A DNA stretch of 64,000 bases, from assembly GCA_019843655.1 (NCBI GenBank), contig JACDQD010000103.1, forward strand, positions 3,286,001-3,350,000, in the 5' to 3' direction. The first letter of the stretch is position 1, and every line of letters starts with the position of its first letter. A program made the translations under genes and the position numbers. The notes beneath the pieces are model-generated. The model saw nothing but the letters and a program-made list of their open reading frames with translations. It made no database searches and was not told the origin of the DNA. Positions 1 to 11,133 of the stretch are shown here, piece after piece. The stretch comes from Lethocerus indicus (Eukaryota; Arthropoda; Insecta; Hemiptera; Belostomatidae).

Positions 1-2
1 TC

Positions 3-287
3 ATGTATAGTGATGTCTACAAGAGAGTTGAGAGAAAGAGATCCATACGAATGCTGACAAAGCAATATTGCCAGGACATTGTTACTGGCAAGTTAGCTGA
101 ATACAGAGACAGTCTGAATGCCAGTAAGGAATCTTTCCTTGAGGAGAAGATAAAAACTCTCGAATGGATTATGAAAGAAGAATCTGCCTGTGGAGTTGAA
201 CCAACTGTCAAACAAAGTGATATAGAGGAAGGGAAGAAACAACTGGAAGCTATAAGGGCAGCTAAAGAGCAGGCAGTTGCCAGTTGA
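3..287 (+). CDS. 3' terminal exon of an unrecognised charged helical protein (partial)
   Basis: The window opens inside an open frame that ends at a TGA at 285-287. The ATG at position 3 is probably internal, because the window edge cuts the gene. The visible 94 residues are rich in Lys, Glu and Arg with no membrane segment. They include a helical stretch (FLEEKIKTLEWIMKEE) and an Ala/Lys/Glu-rich C-terminus (KKQLEAIRAAKEQAVAS). Composition suggests a soluble, mostly alpha-helical or coiled-coil tail such as a subunit of a larger complex, but I do not recognise the family and assign no function. A polyadenylation signal follows within 100 bp, which supports this being the true gene end. The reverse-strand frame over the same bases is a shadow. 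I am fairly confident it is coding and not confident of its identity. Confidence 0.7.
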   Translation: MYSDVYKRVERKRSIRMLTKQYCQDIVTGKLAEYRDSLNASKESFLEEKIKTLEWIMKEESACGVEPTVKQSDIEEGKKQLEAIRAAKEQAVAS

Positions 288-377
288 ATTTGTAGCACTT
301 TGTAAAATTGGATTAGTAATTTTAATACAGTATACTTGTTAAATATGTATATTATATGTGAATGATGAGAAAAAATT

Positions 378-383
378 AATAAA
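378..383 (+). terminator. Polyadenylation signal AATAAA of the first gene
   Basis: A canonical AATAAA lies about 90 bp after the stop codon at 287, in AT-rich 3' UTR. A second AATAAA at 1434-1439 could serve a longer 3' UTR, as the sequence between them stays AT-rich and non-coding. Confidence 0.6.
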
Positions 384-3300
384 GTATGAAATTATTCAAC
401 ATTTCTAATTGCTGTATGATCTGGTTTTTAAAAATGCCTCTTGATTTATTTTTTTTTTCTGCAATTAGTGCACAACTGATCTATTAAAAGGAAAGAACAT
501 TTCTTTTTAGTTGCTCTAATTCTGTAGCAGATTATGTGTTTCAGATCTTTCTAACCTTGAGTTTATGCCAGGTTTACATATTTTGGGGCCTGGCAGGAAT
601 TTGCAGCACTTGCTGTATAAAAGAAGTTGATACTTGTTTTCATTAATACAAATGATATTCATTTATTGTAGTTAATAGAGCTGATTCTTAAAATAACATA
701 AAATTATATTTTTAATAGTTTTGGTTTGTTTTTAAATCAGTGATAAATGAGGTTTAGGGGAAGAAATGTTTAAGCTTAGGTGTTGAAGAAATCCTTAACC
801 TCCCTATTGAAAGAAAGAGCATGGGATAAGGATTAATTCTTGTGCAATTGTTTTTATTATTAAATACAAAAACTAAGCCCTAAAAATGAATTTAATTTTT
901 TTTAAATATCTGGCTTCTTGTATACAATTAGGGGAGGCCTATTCTATTGGACAGTACAAGAGAAATGCATTAAAAAAAAATAAGGAATTTATCCAGATAA
1001 ACAGGAATGTCGGTTTGTCCTACATTTGCAACTGAAATTGAGACATTGATTAGGTTGTGCAAAACTACAAAGAAGTGTAGAAAAAGTCCCCAGCTATGAA
1101 CATTTGCAATTTATTTTGAAATCTCAGGGAATATAAGCAATAATGATTTCCTCAATCGAATTATTGTTTGAGGAATGATAGAAAAATCAGAATGTATGCA
1201 GCATATATGTTTTAATATTGTGGATATCCATAATTTTCTTTTCTGTTTTTAATTGTGTTATACAAGGTGAAAGTCAATTGTGTTTATGTACTTGTGACAT
1301 TGAACTTGTTCTGGAGATAAGCCTGACTTGGTGTATGAACTAATCAGGAGAATTACTGCAATTCAGCTGTTGTCTGTTAATTGTGGCACGGGTATTCAAA
1401 ACAGTTTCCTGGTGTAATATACATCCTCTTACTAATAAAGTCAAACAGTAAGTAATAAGTTTGTTAATAATATAATGAATTAAATAGAATAGAAATAATG
1501 TTAAAAATATTTATGCGAATAAACATTATAGGAGTACACATTTTCAATAAGTGCCCATGGCGTAGTTTAGATAATCGACACTAGATAGAGGTACAAGGAA
1601 AGCCTGATGCATATTGTCAGCTAGTAGCAAACGTCTAAATTAAGAAAAATATATATTTTGCTTCCATAAATATATCAGTTTGGCCCGTATATCAATCAAA
1701 AATGGCCTGTTGTGATGTTGATGTTAATAATGTTGGGGAGTGTGTGTACCTATAATTTAGGAGTGTTCAATGACTACGTATGTCACAAATAGTACATTTT
1801 TTGTTGCATATTCCTATTTTCGATACCTTCATATTGTGTTAGTTTGATAACATGGTTGTTATTTAACAAGTCTAGTTAGCCAAACTGACGGTTTAATAAT
1901 GCTGAAGATGGCACGTTTCATAGCAGAAAAGCGACATCAGCTTGTTTTCGTATAGACTGCCCCCGTGATACTGACCTGGAATTTTTGAGAAAAATTTAAA
2001 TTGCTCGTGGTCGTAGTAAGAAATAAGTGTGCTTGTGTGTGAGCATACAAAATTAATTCAGAACACCTCAATGGGAAGTAGCTTAATTGTCCACTAATGT
2101 TTCTCCTAGGCACTTAAAGTCGCTTATAGGCATAATATATGTATGGCTTAGTAAACCTTGACATTAATAATTTCACGTTATAATCGGAACGCAAATATTT
2201 TCCGGGCTCTGGCTCATGTATCTGTTTCGAATTGATCAATGGACCGTTTGATGTTCTACTCTGTTGGCGGTCTAATATTTCACGATTTGGGTCATTTCAC
2301 CCAAAAGTTGCGCTGTTATTTTTTTTTGTGGGGTTCTAAATAATAAAATGTTTTGCGACTGAACAGACCCACGAATAATACTTTGGAATTATTTCGGTTC
2401 ACTATCAATTTATTTAACAGGTTTTATGTTCCGGAAATTTTTGATGCCGAGTAAAAATATTTCAAAATATCCATCGAAAAAATTACGATTAAAGTTCAAT
2501 TTTGAATATAAGAACGCTTTCCTTATGATTAAAAAAAGATCATCCCTCTTCCACCATCTTTTAGGATTAATTCCTGTTATTACTTGAAAAGCATTTAACT
2601 GAGTATTACTTAACTAGTTTAGGTCTTTGTTCTCAAGAAATACATTTTACGGTATTACCACTGTAATAAAATGCGATTTGAATGAAACAATTCAATGAAT
2701 TGTTGGAGGGATCAGACAAATGATTGGTCACATTTTGGGTTATTTCCAAAGGAAAGATAAAAGTTAAGGTTCTTTTCTCAATCACAAGGCTATCATTTCT
2801 ATTATTTATATATTCTAATTTCTGGAAATCGAAGCCAATGGTTTTCGATGGCAATGAAAGATAAAAAGTCAATTAAAACCGTAGTGAATATGTCCAGTGT
2901 AAGTGAATCGTGAATATATTGTTAGTGTTCCAATTGTGTTTATATCTAGGGCGTAAGCTAATGAACTGGAACTATTGGTTTAATGGGTTGTTTACTTCGT
3001 GTTTTAATTTTTTATACTGAGATATTTCACGCAGAAACATCCTTATCGAATGAAGAATAAAACGCTGGAATAAAACGAGAGCTCAGTTCAAGTTGGGGCG
3101 ACCTTTCAGGTTGCGAAGGCACTCTTCGAAAAAACCGGCCTGCGTTAAAGCGTTCAGTTTTGTAAACGCCACGTGCTCAAGGTTCAGTTGCGACAAAAAA
3201 TATCAACAAAACACGAGGCGTAAAACGAATTTATCTTCGCACAATATTTAGCAGGTGGTCATCGAGGAAATCGGCATGGTTTGCAATATGGATATCATTC

Positions 3301-5875
3301 CAAAAATAATGGATCTTAGTGATTGGTAACGTTAACGAATTAAACATTAGTTTCTGCTGTCGGGCCATTGGGATACCGTAAATTTAAGTATCTGAACCAG
3401 TTCCTTAAACAATTAACATTTTTCGGCAGTTTTTTTTTTAATTTGTCACACAAGTAATGTATGATGCATATCTCTGGTGGTTTTACGTTTAGGTACATGT
3501 ACATTGGAAAATATAGATTACTTAAAATCGCTACGCTCGCGCTCTTAACAATGTACTCAGCAAGGCACTGAGTTATTAGACACAGTGGGGGCACTCAGTG
3601 GTACACCCTCATATACACACGTTGTACATAGCGCACTATCATGCTCGATGAACCTTTTATCAGCCGGTTGTTTTTTTTGTAGAGGGGACGAGAAGTGGAT
3701 TAATTCGCATATTCTTCCTATATCTGTTCGTTCAGTTGTCGGTCAATCTAAGATTAACAAGAGGGAGAGGTTGTGTTTGTATTCGCAACTGAGCACTGCC
3801 AATTTACATAATCCGAGGTTGTTCAATTTCTTCGAGCCGGAGTGCATTGTTTCCTCGCAATGCTGGGGACCAGGAAAGTTTTTCACGATTTTTTCGACAC
3901 ATTTTTCACGGTCGGTCGCCCCCGGGGCATACCGGGCCCGGCGGGGGAGGAAGCGTCCTGTTCGAGACGTAAACATTTCCACCCGGACCGTCCAACCGCA
4001 AAGGGGCGGCCGCCGCTCAACGGGCCACTGATCTGTGTCAGAAAAAGACGGGAGCCGACCAATCTTTTCCGTCCCGCCTAATGGCCTGTTTTGTATTACC
4101 CCGGGACTCGGTTCAGTTTCACAATTTATTCTGCTCCCGTTTTAAAGATATTCGCCTACGCCCGTTTCATAAAAAAAACGGCTCAGAGTAAAGAAAATAT
4201 TCGACTGAAGTATTGGAACGGAGATAACTTCAGCGGCTGATAAATGAGCGAAGGTGTCCGCGACCAGGAATTATCACTAACTTTCGGTGTGCTCGCGTAA
4301 TACTGTGGAATAACCTCGGTTAGCAGGGCTAAAAATTCCCCTCCGCTAGTCCGGGATTTTTCTTGTTTTTCCTCCTTTCTGTTTGTTAGAACCAAACTCT
4401 CCCTGAACATCTCACGTCCCGTAAATATCGTAAACTAAAGAAAAAAACGGTCGTCAATTCAACTGAGACCTTCATGAAGAATCGACAGAAAACGAAGAGC
4501 GGACGACACTGACCAGTAACCGTTGACGTAATTTAACTGCGTTGTAGCGTTGGAGAATTTAGCTATTCTTTTATATATAAAGTATATATATGTAATATAA
4601 AGTACGCGTAGTTTAAGCCACATCAATAAAACGCCGAACGTAAAAACCGTACGTAGAAGGTTGGTTAGGTAAATCAATAAAACTAACCATATTTCACGGT
4701 AAATTGGGTCAACGGCGGGCCGTGTGGTCGAAGGGAGAATTACTTTTTTGGAGCTATCAGTTTGGTCGCGGCCCGTCGGCCTCCCCCCCGAACACCGTTT
4801 ATTGTTATATTTCAGGACGGAGCGGCGATTAAACGCTCGGGCGGGAAAAGCCGCTCGGGCCCCTAATCGGAAATTGGACTTCAAAACCTGTCAGAGTTTC
4901 CCAGCGTGAGTTTTGCCACCGTGAACAATCGTCACCAACAAACAGTGTGCAGTGTAATGCAACCCCCATTGGCTATGGACCCGCCCGTGTCGAAATCGGC
5001 CTTGCTAAATGCCCAGATTTCGGATTTCATAATTTAGGGAGAAACGTTATATTCGACAATTTTTTATGGCGACACTTCGCGAAAGGAAGAAACCCGGTTG
5101 CCACGTGTAATTTTTCCTACCCGCTTCTCCATGCGGTATGACGCTAAAACCGCATCCCGGTAAGTCTTCCTGCAATTTCAAACCTGGGAGTAGAAAGTAT
5201 TTTTCATTTGTTACGTCACGTAGAAAACGATGACGTTTGTTTCTATTTATTGTGGTATATCGGGATTTCAGTTATGGATTAAGTTAAGAATTTAATGAAA
5301 TGAAATGCGTCCGGCAAATAAAGGTTAATAAATAGACTTAAATTATAAAAGCGCACGGCAATACTTTAAATAAAATACAGGATTTGTTAAGGAGACATAG
5401 GCCTAGCAGACGATAAACTGAACCCGGTGTATAAGCAAAATCCTCCCTTTCAGGAGTAAATCAGGAAGTAAATTGGCAACCTGTACCATGGAACGAGAGA
5501 ACATAAAGAGGTATCGTCGGCGAAAGATATTCCTATGGAAGTAAGGCTGACAATGCATTCAATAAATGATTTATGACGCTTCTTTCGAATATTCCTTCGA
5601 CACTTTCAAACTTCACAGTCGGTATGCGCTGTAGTCACTACAACCGAGAGTAAGTTAGTTTTTGTTCATTCCCTCTTCTGGTCAGAATTTATGAGTTCTA
5701 CTCTCAATACTGCCTATACTGGCGTACAGAACGTATGATAGAGTACGCAAGCTTCGCCAATCGTCCCCATTCTGATAAAGACACCGGCAATTCTGTTCGA
5801 AACGTGCGGCGTCGTTATTGTTCCCTTCGTGAACGATTTTCTTCTTCTTACGCGATACACACGACGCTTCGTCGC
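384..5875. other. Intergenic, no supported gene
   Basis: From 384 to about 3,000 the sequence is strongly AT-rich and free of long frames. From about 3,880 to 4,080 and 4,730 to 4,870 there are GC-rich patches. These give chance ORFs, including the longest one at 3585-4031, but show no domain, splice pattern or recognisable protein composition. I see no RNA gene or mobile element here. Confidence 0.6.
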
Positions 5876-5903
5876 GAGAGAGAGAGAGAGAGAGAGAGAG
5901 AGA
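5876..5903. repeat. (GA)n microsatellite
   Basis: An uninterrupted GA dinucleotide run of 28 bases lies about 145 bp upstream of the TATA box of the first cuticular gene. Such runs are GAGA-factor-type sites in insects, so it may be part of that promoter, though this is inference from position only. Confidence 0.9.
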
Positions 5904-6046
5904 CTCCATTATATGTTACGATTGGCAGGTAGGGAGCGCATAACACCGCCGGGCGGTCCCCACCGGCCCCCGGGATCAGTGGAGCACGAAATAGGGGGAT
6001 CAGTCATGGCTCTACGCACTCCCCATTATTGGCTCACTGTCGGCTC

Positions 6047-6084
6047 TATATATAAAACAAATCTGACGGCGGATTCAGTTCAGT
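6047..6084 (+). promoter_or_regulatory. TATA box and initiator of the first cuticular protein gene
   Basis: TATATATAAAA at 6047-6057 is followed by two overlapping arthropod-type initiators, TCAGT at 6075-6079 and 6080-6084. The spacing of about 30 bp is standard for a TATA/Inr core promoter. The start codon lies about 45 bp further on at 6124, giving a leader of about 45 nt. Confidence 0.8.
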
Positions 6085-6123
6085 CCAGTCCGAGAGCTTG
6101 TGCGATCGACACTCGAGTCCCAG

Positions 6124-8310
6124 ATGCAGGCAAATACGATGTTTTTTAAGGTAAATATAGTAGCTCTCAGGAGAATATCGGAATCTTTAATGAGCTGGCT
6201 GTACTCAGATTATCCGATAGCATATGTTCATATATTTAGCTCATATGGCGTATTTAATCAACTATCTCTTTAACAATAATTATATTGACGAATGGAAATC
6301 ATCAATATGTGTAAGAAGACTATTTTATTCTACTCGCGCTGATTTTCGAACTAATCTAGATGAATATGTCGGAAGACATAATCATTGACGCGTTCATTGC
6401 AAGAATATTATTTTCTTGTCAGATTTTTATAAAGCGAAGTTATTATTGTAGCGTAATAATGGTTCTGTCAACAAAACAAAACGTCTGCGTTATTCAATGT
6501 GATATAGTCGATGAAGTAGGTGAAAGGTGTTTTTTCGAATGTTTTAATTTAAAATGGAATGACAACATAGCTTCACTGTCACTTGTTCATTAGCGCAATT
6601 GATCAGACGACGTCGTAAAGGTAACGAGATCGCAGGAGATAAACTATATAATGTAAAATTGTATTCAAACGGTTTCGATTCATTATTATTATTATTATCA
6701 TTTCCCAGATTGTGTGCGCTCTACTATGCGCGGGTGTTTTCGGGGGTGAAGAAGAGGTGGGCTACCAGTACACTACATTCACTGGGCCGGTGTCGGGCGA
6801 AGCCGCCGAAGTGCCAGTGGCGGGCCCGCAGGAGAGGGGAGAGGCAGCCAAATCATTCGATTACGTTGTAAGTATTAATTAAACCACGCGTGTAACTCAC
6901 CCAAATTCAAATAAGAAACGAGAGTTTGACATTAGAAATATTAATAACTATTATCGAGGGGACACGGAAAATCAGAGAATTAGAGCGATTGCAACTAGAC
7001 GTACGGAAATGAACTATGCGGGTCCACCCGCAAATGGTCATCCTCGCCAAATGGTCCTAATTCACTCGTTGAATCCATCTACTCTGCTACCCATCCATTA
7101 TCGAGGGCTTAAACGCCACTGGTCTAGAAATTTCCTCAGTCTGTAGCCGGGACACGCGTCAAAACGTAACGTAAAACAGATAAAAACATTTCTTGTACCT
7201 ATCGCCATAATGATTGATTATATAATAAACAAAAATAAAGAACAAACCATACGATTCAAACAGGCGGCCACATATTTATTATTGGACTTGTAAATATATA
7301 CCGAAATTGACGTATAGTGACCGAGAAGTGATAATCGGATCTCTCGATATGTTTCAGGCCAAGCCCGACTACGTTTTCGCTTACGGGGTCGACGATCCGG
7401 AAACCGGAAACAACCAGAAGCACGAAGAGACCAGGGACGGGGACGTGGTGACCGGTGAGTACAGCGTGGTCGACCCCGACGGCTCGATGCGCACCGTCTA
7501 CTACACGGCCGACCCCATCAACGGATTCCAGGCCACCATCGAGAAGACCCCCCCAATACCTGGCTACAGGAGCGCCTACGAACAGAGGGAGTCCGAGCGA
7601 CAAAGCCAGAAACAGCAGCACCAGTACAGCGTCAGGGAGCCCAGCCAGGAGGTCGGACAGCCGGCTTACTACGACTATGATGACGGGTCCAGGTACAATT
7701 TATAATAGCGTTTATTAAACAGCCACTGAATATTCAGTAGCATAGAATATACTGATATATATTCGGTCCTTACTGTACTAGGAAATTTATTGGCAAGTAT
7801 TGACATGATTTTTATATCGTTCTGCATCTGGATTGTGAGAAGACTTTCTGCAAAGTCCTTCTGCCTCTATTGGCGCCCTGTAAGTAGGGGCGAGCGAGGG
7901 TATTTTCCTTTCCATTTAATTCGAGGTATATACAACCGGTTTTATTCCTTGCGAAAAGATGAGTCAAGAAAAGAATCTCTTCCATTATGTCATAAATTAT
8001 GTTTCCGTATTAACGTCTGGGGATCAGAAAGCGTTCCGACGCCCGCTGCTGTCAGTAGGTCCCTCCGGCTTCGGAGGAAAGCGGGCATGTTCGTGGTGCA
8101 TGTATGTTTCTCAATATATTTTTCGGCTCCAGGTCAACTTCGTACAATCGGGACAGGCCAGCGAGCTACAACGGAGGCCGGGCTAGTAGTGAGTCCTACC
8201 CCCAGGGACAGTACATCAGCGGCTCCTCCCAAGATATGGAGTACAGGAGATACGACGAGCAAGCTTCCCCTTCTCCAACTGCTTATTCTAACACAGCCAA
8301 TTCCTTCTAG
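6124..8310 (+). CDS. RR-2 cuticular protein (CPR family), four exons
   Basis: Exons are 6124-6150, 6709-6867, 7358-7692 and 8133-8310. They join in phases 0, 0 and 2 at GT-AG sites to give 232 residues. Exons 1-2 encode a signal peptide (MQANTMFFK then IVCALLCAGVFG) and an acidic linker. Exon 3 holds the chitin_bind_4 (R&R) domain at about residues 64-124, with the RR-2 hallmarks ETRDGDVVTGEYSVVDPDG and YYTADPINGF. The C-terminal third is Ser/Tyr/Gln-rich and low in complexity. RR-2 proteins are secreted by epidermis and bind chitin, typically in hard cuticle. Reading through intron 3 instead gives a stop at 7705 and a 177-residue form ending RYNL. The frame match across the AG|G junction and the coding character of 8133-8310 favour the spliced form. 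The family assignment is firm. The exact member is not known. Confidence 0.88.
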
Positions 8311-9519
8311 ATCCAAAACTGGAAGCCCTTTAGAGGGCTACCGGAAAGATAAGTTCCCAAACGGTATACATCACAGGGTGTTCACAAGCATGTTTGACAC
8401 TGATGGGACAAATTTCTAACGGTTATTATCGTTTAACATTAAACAATTATTTTGTTATTTAAATCCAGGATTGTGAATACCTTGTAAATTTGATTTCTTC
8501 GGTGACACATAACTATGTTAATTTCATCAATTCAAGTATTAAATACCGACGATATTAGCTTTTATGCTGGAGAACAAAGAGATGCGATTTTTCTGAGGGG
8601 CTGGGAGGGTTTTATATATTATGACTCTTGTGATATTGCGTCTTGTGCCTACTTGGCCTCAAGCAAGCCCGGTTTGGTGTCTCACCATCCTCAGTATATT
8701 GCAGTACTTGTACTTCGTTGGGGTATATAAAGAATATATAGCAAGCGCATAACGGCGATAGTCAAATTGCGCTATATAAATAATGAAAAAAAAGAATACG
8801 TAGCGTTAGACTCATTAAGAGAGCTATACGTGTCCGTATGGCAGATTGTCCTGATGAAATAACTGTCAATCGAAATTATGCAGGTGCACCGAAAAAAAGA
8901 TGTAAAGAAAAAGTTACTATAACAATAAAAATGTTTAACCGTTCCACTTGTCAACTTCCATCGTTTCGTAACAAAAGTGAGAGCTATTGTTATGAAACAA
9001 TTGAGACTATTGTGATTTAGTTATGTAATATTAAATAAGTGATAATTTATAAAAATATTAATGCGTTGTTTTTATTGCAAATAAAATTATTTTTCTATCT
9101 GTTATATTGTTATTCACATATACCCGATATACCTTTTATGCGTGCTAATGTATGTGATATGCATATGCAGATTAGAAGCAAATAGCAACGTCAATTAGTT
9201 CCGAGGGTAAAAACAACCGAAGCCGTAGGATCTCATTAAATCTGAAGTCAATAGGAGGGATTGTCGAACGACGAATAAAAGTTCGGTATGCAAATAAAGA
9301 CTGGGACGGCACCAAAAGACTATGGTTAATATAATAATCGTATATTATTAATTTTATCATATATATAGTATATATTTCAATTAATTACGAACTTCTTTGG
9401 TGAACGATATTTTACACTGAAACCTTTATGTAACAACAATCGCGTTTCATCAGCTTGATGGTTTGGTGTTGAGAGACATTGGTGAGGACTAATGCCGACG
9501 TTTGGGTGCGACACTCACA
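8311..9519. other. Intergenic between converging genes
   Basis: This is AT-rich spacer between the plus-strand cuticular gene and the minus-strand gene, and must hold both 3' UTRs. I find no canonical AATAAA close to either stop codon. A TATA-like string (GTATATAAAG near 8722) and a 60-codon ORF at 8838-9020 are present, but no protein family is recognisable. Confidence 0.5.
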
Positions 9520-11133
9520 TTAGCATTCATCATCTTCGTCTTGGTAGATGGCGAAGTTCAAGGGCTGCCCGCGCGGCTGGGGGCAGACGGGCATCGGGAG
9601 CGTGCACTCGAACTCGTCCTCCTCCTCCTCGGACTCGCACTGGCCGTAGACGATCGTCTCGTCGGGGTCGCAGTAGTCCTCAATGTACTCGGGCGTACAC
9701 TCGGGCGAGCACTCTTCGTCCGACCAACAGGTGCCGAAGTCGAGGGCGCGCCTGTAGGCGTACCTGGGCCGGTCGCATTCCGAGAATATCTGGAACGGCG
9801 GCTTCTCGGCCGACTTCTTCCTCGGGGACCTGGGCACGATCCTGGTGCCCGGCGTCACCGGCCACTCTCTCGTCGCCTCGTCGCACATTTCGAGCATCTG
9901 CCGACGCGACATCATCGGCCGGCTCTCTTCTACTTCGCAATCCTCTTCGGGGTCGTGTACGCGCCTCGGCCTTGCCCCAACGTTCTCAATGTCTTCGATC
10001 GGGACATACGGGACCCTGTGCCAAATTAAGTAGTCATTGAAAAATTTTAGACCGTGTAAATGCCTCCTATCAAAATGTACTGTCCGAAAAATCATCGTTT
10101 CGTTTAGTACCAGCAGGTTCAGTGCTATCCGCTCTGTCACTGTTAATACGGTGGTATTTCGGGTTATCTGGTTTATATGCCATTTCCTAACGTTTTTCGT
10201 CTTATATATACCCTTTTTGTACTCTAATATTTTGGAAAGTTGTGGTACTTTGATTTCTGTAAACAAAAACTGTAGGGACAGCGCGATTTGATGTGAGTAC
10301 ACCTCTATATTAATTTTCTCGAGACCGGGCCAGCTTACAACCAAGTAGGGGAATGGAGTCAGATAATTGAAAAATTGCAGCTCCAGCGCAATAAAAGTTC
10401 AATGACAGCGCATCTTCGGTATCAGACAGTAGTCGACAATAATGGTCACGGATTATTAAAGACCTGGTACCTGGCAGCAAATAAGCGTGAGAGGACAGAA
10501 TGTGACTGGTACTTTTGAGTAGTCGGTATTGAAGTGACTTAACGTACCTCGGTTGTCGACGGACCCTGGGTTGTGGGGGAGGCGGTGGGGTGTCCATCGT
10601 CTGACCCAGCATCGAGAAGGCGAGACGGACGTTTGCCCCGGCCCGCGAAACGTCCGGGCATGGTCGGTTAGCGGCTCTCCTCCGACTGGTCGTCGGCGGA
10701 GGTAAGCACGGATCCTCATAAGCCCTCACGTTCGGAATGTCTCTGTACCTTGACTGAGTCCTGCGATTTATGCCAAAAAACTTAATTTATAAGGCGCCCA
10801 AGATGTACAGAATGTTGTGGGAGGAATTGGGCTTACTGAAAAGCCGAGTCATTGGGTTCACAACAATGTCTTAGGTTAAAATACTTACCTATTCATCATG
10901 TCGGGTGAGCGTATACGGGGTACTGAGGACGCGGGGGAACAAGGATACACCGGGGAGGAGGCTGCGACGGGTCGCCTCATCATCCTGGCCGCGGGTCGTC
11001 TCCCGGTCAGCGTTGACGGCGGCGGCATCATCGAGAAGTGGGGATTCGCCTGGGTGAAGTCCATGGCGGTTATCTGGGACACGTTCCCGAAGGAGCGCCC
11101 CATCGGCGACGGACAGGGCGAACGGCGCGACAT
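9520..11133 (-). CDS. Unrecognised Pro/Arg-rich protein with acidic Cys-rich C-terminus, three exons
   Basis: On the minus strand the exons are 11133-10889, 10760-10548 and 10015-9520. Both introns follow an AG|G phase-2 junction with good donors (gtaagt and gtacgt) and CAG acceptors. Together they give 954 nt and 317 residues. An in-frame TAA lies 21 bases before the ATG, so this start is plausible, although an upstream coding exon is not excluded. Residues 1-150 are rich in Pro, Arg, Met and Ser (SPCPSPMGRSF, PPPPPQPRVRRQPR). The last 165 residues are charged, with many Cys in the final 80 (CSPECTPEYIEDYC) and an acidic run (ESEEEEDEFEC), ending YQDEDDEC. There is no signal peptide, membrane segment or domain that I know. 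The composition suggests an intracellular, largely disordered protein. Function is not assigned. Confidence 0.72.

Noticed and set aside
3585..4031. 148-codon ORF, one of the longest single-frame plus-strand ORFs
   Set aside because: It runs through a GC-rich patch where stops are rare, overlaps other frames of similar length, and has no domain, promoter or protein-like composition.
8838..9020. 60-codon ORF starting MADCPDEITV after TATA-like strings
   Set aside because: It is a single short frame in AT-rich DNA, with a poor start context, no signal peptide and no recognised family.
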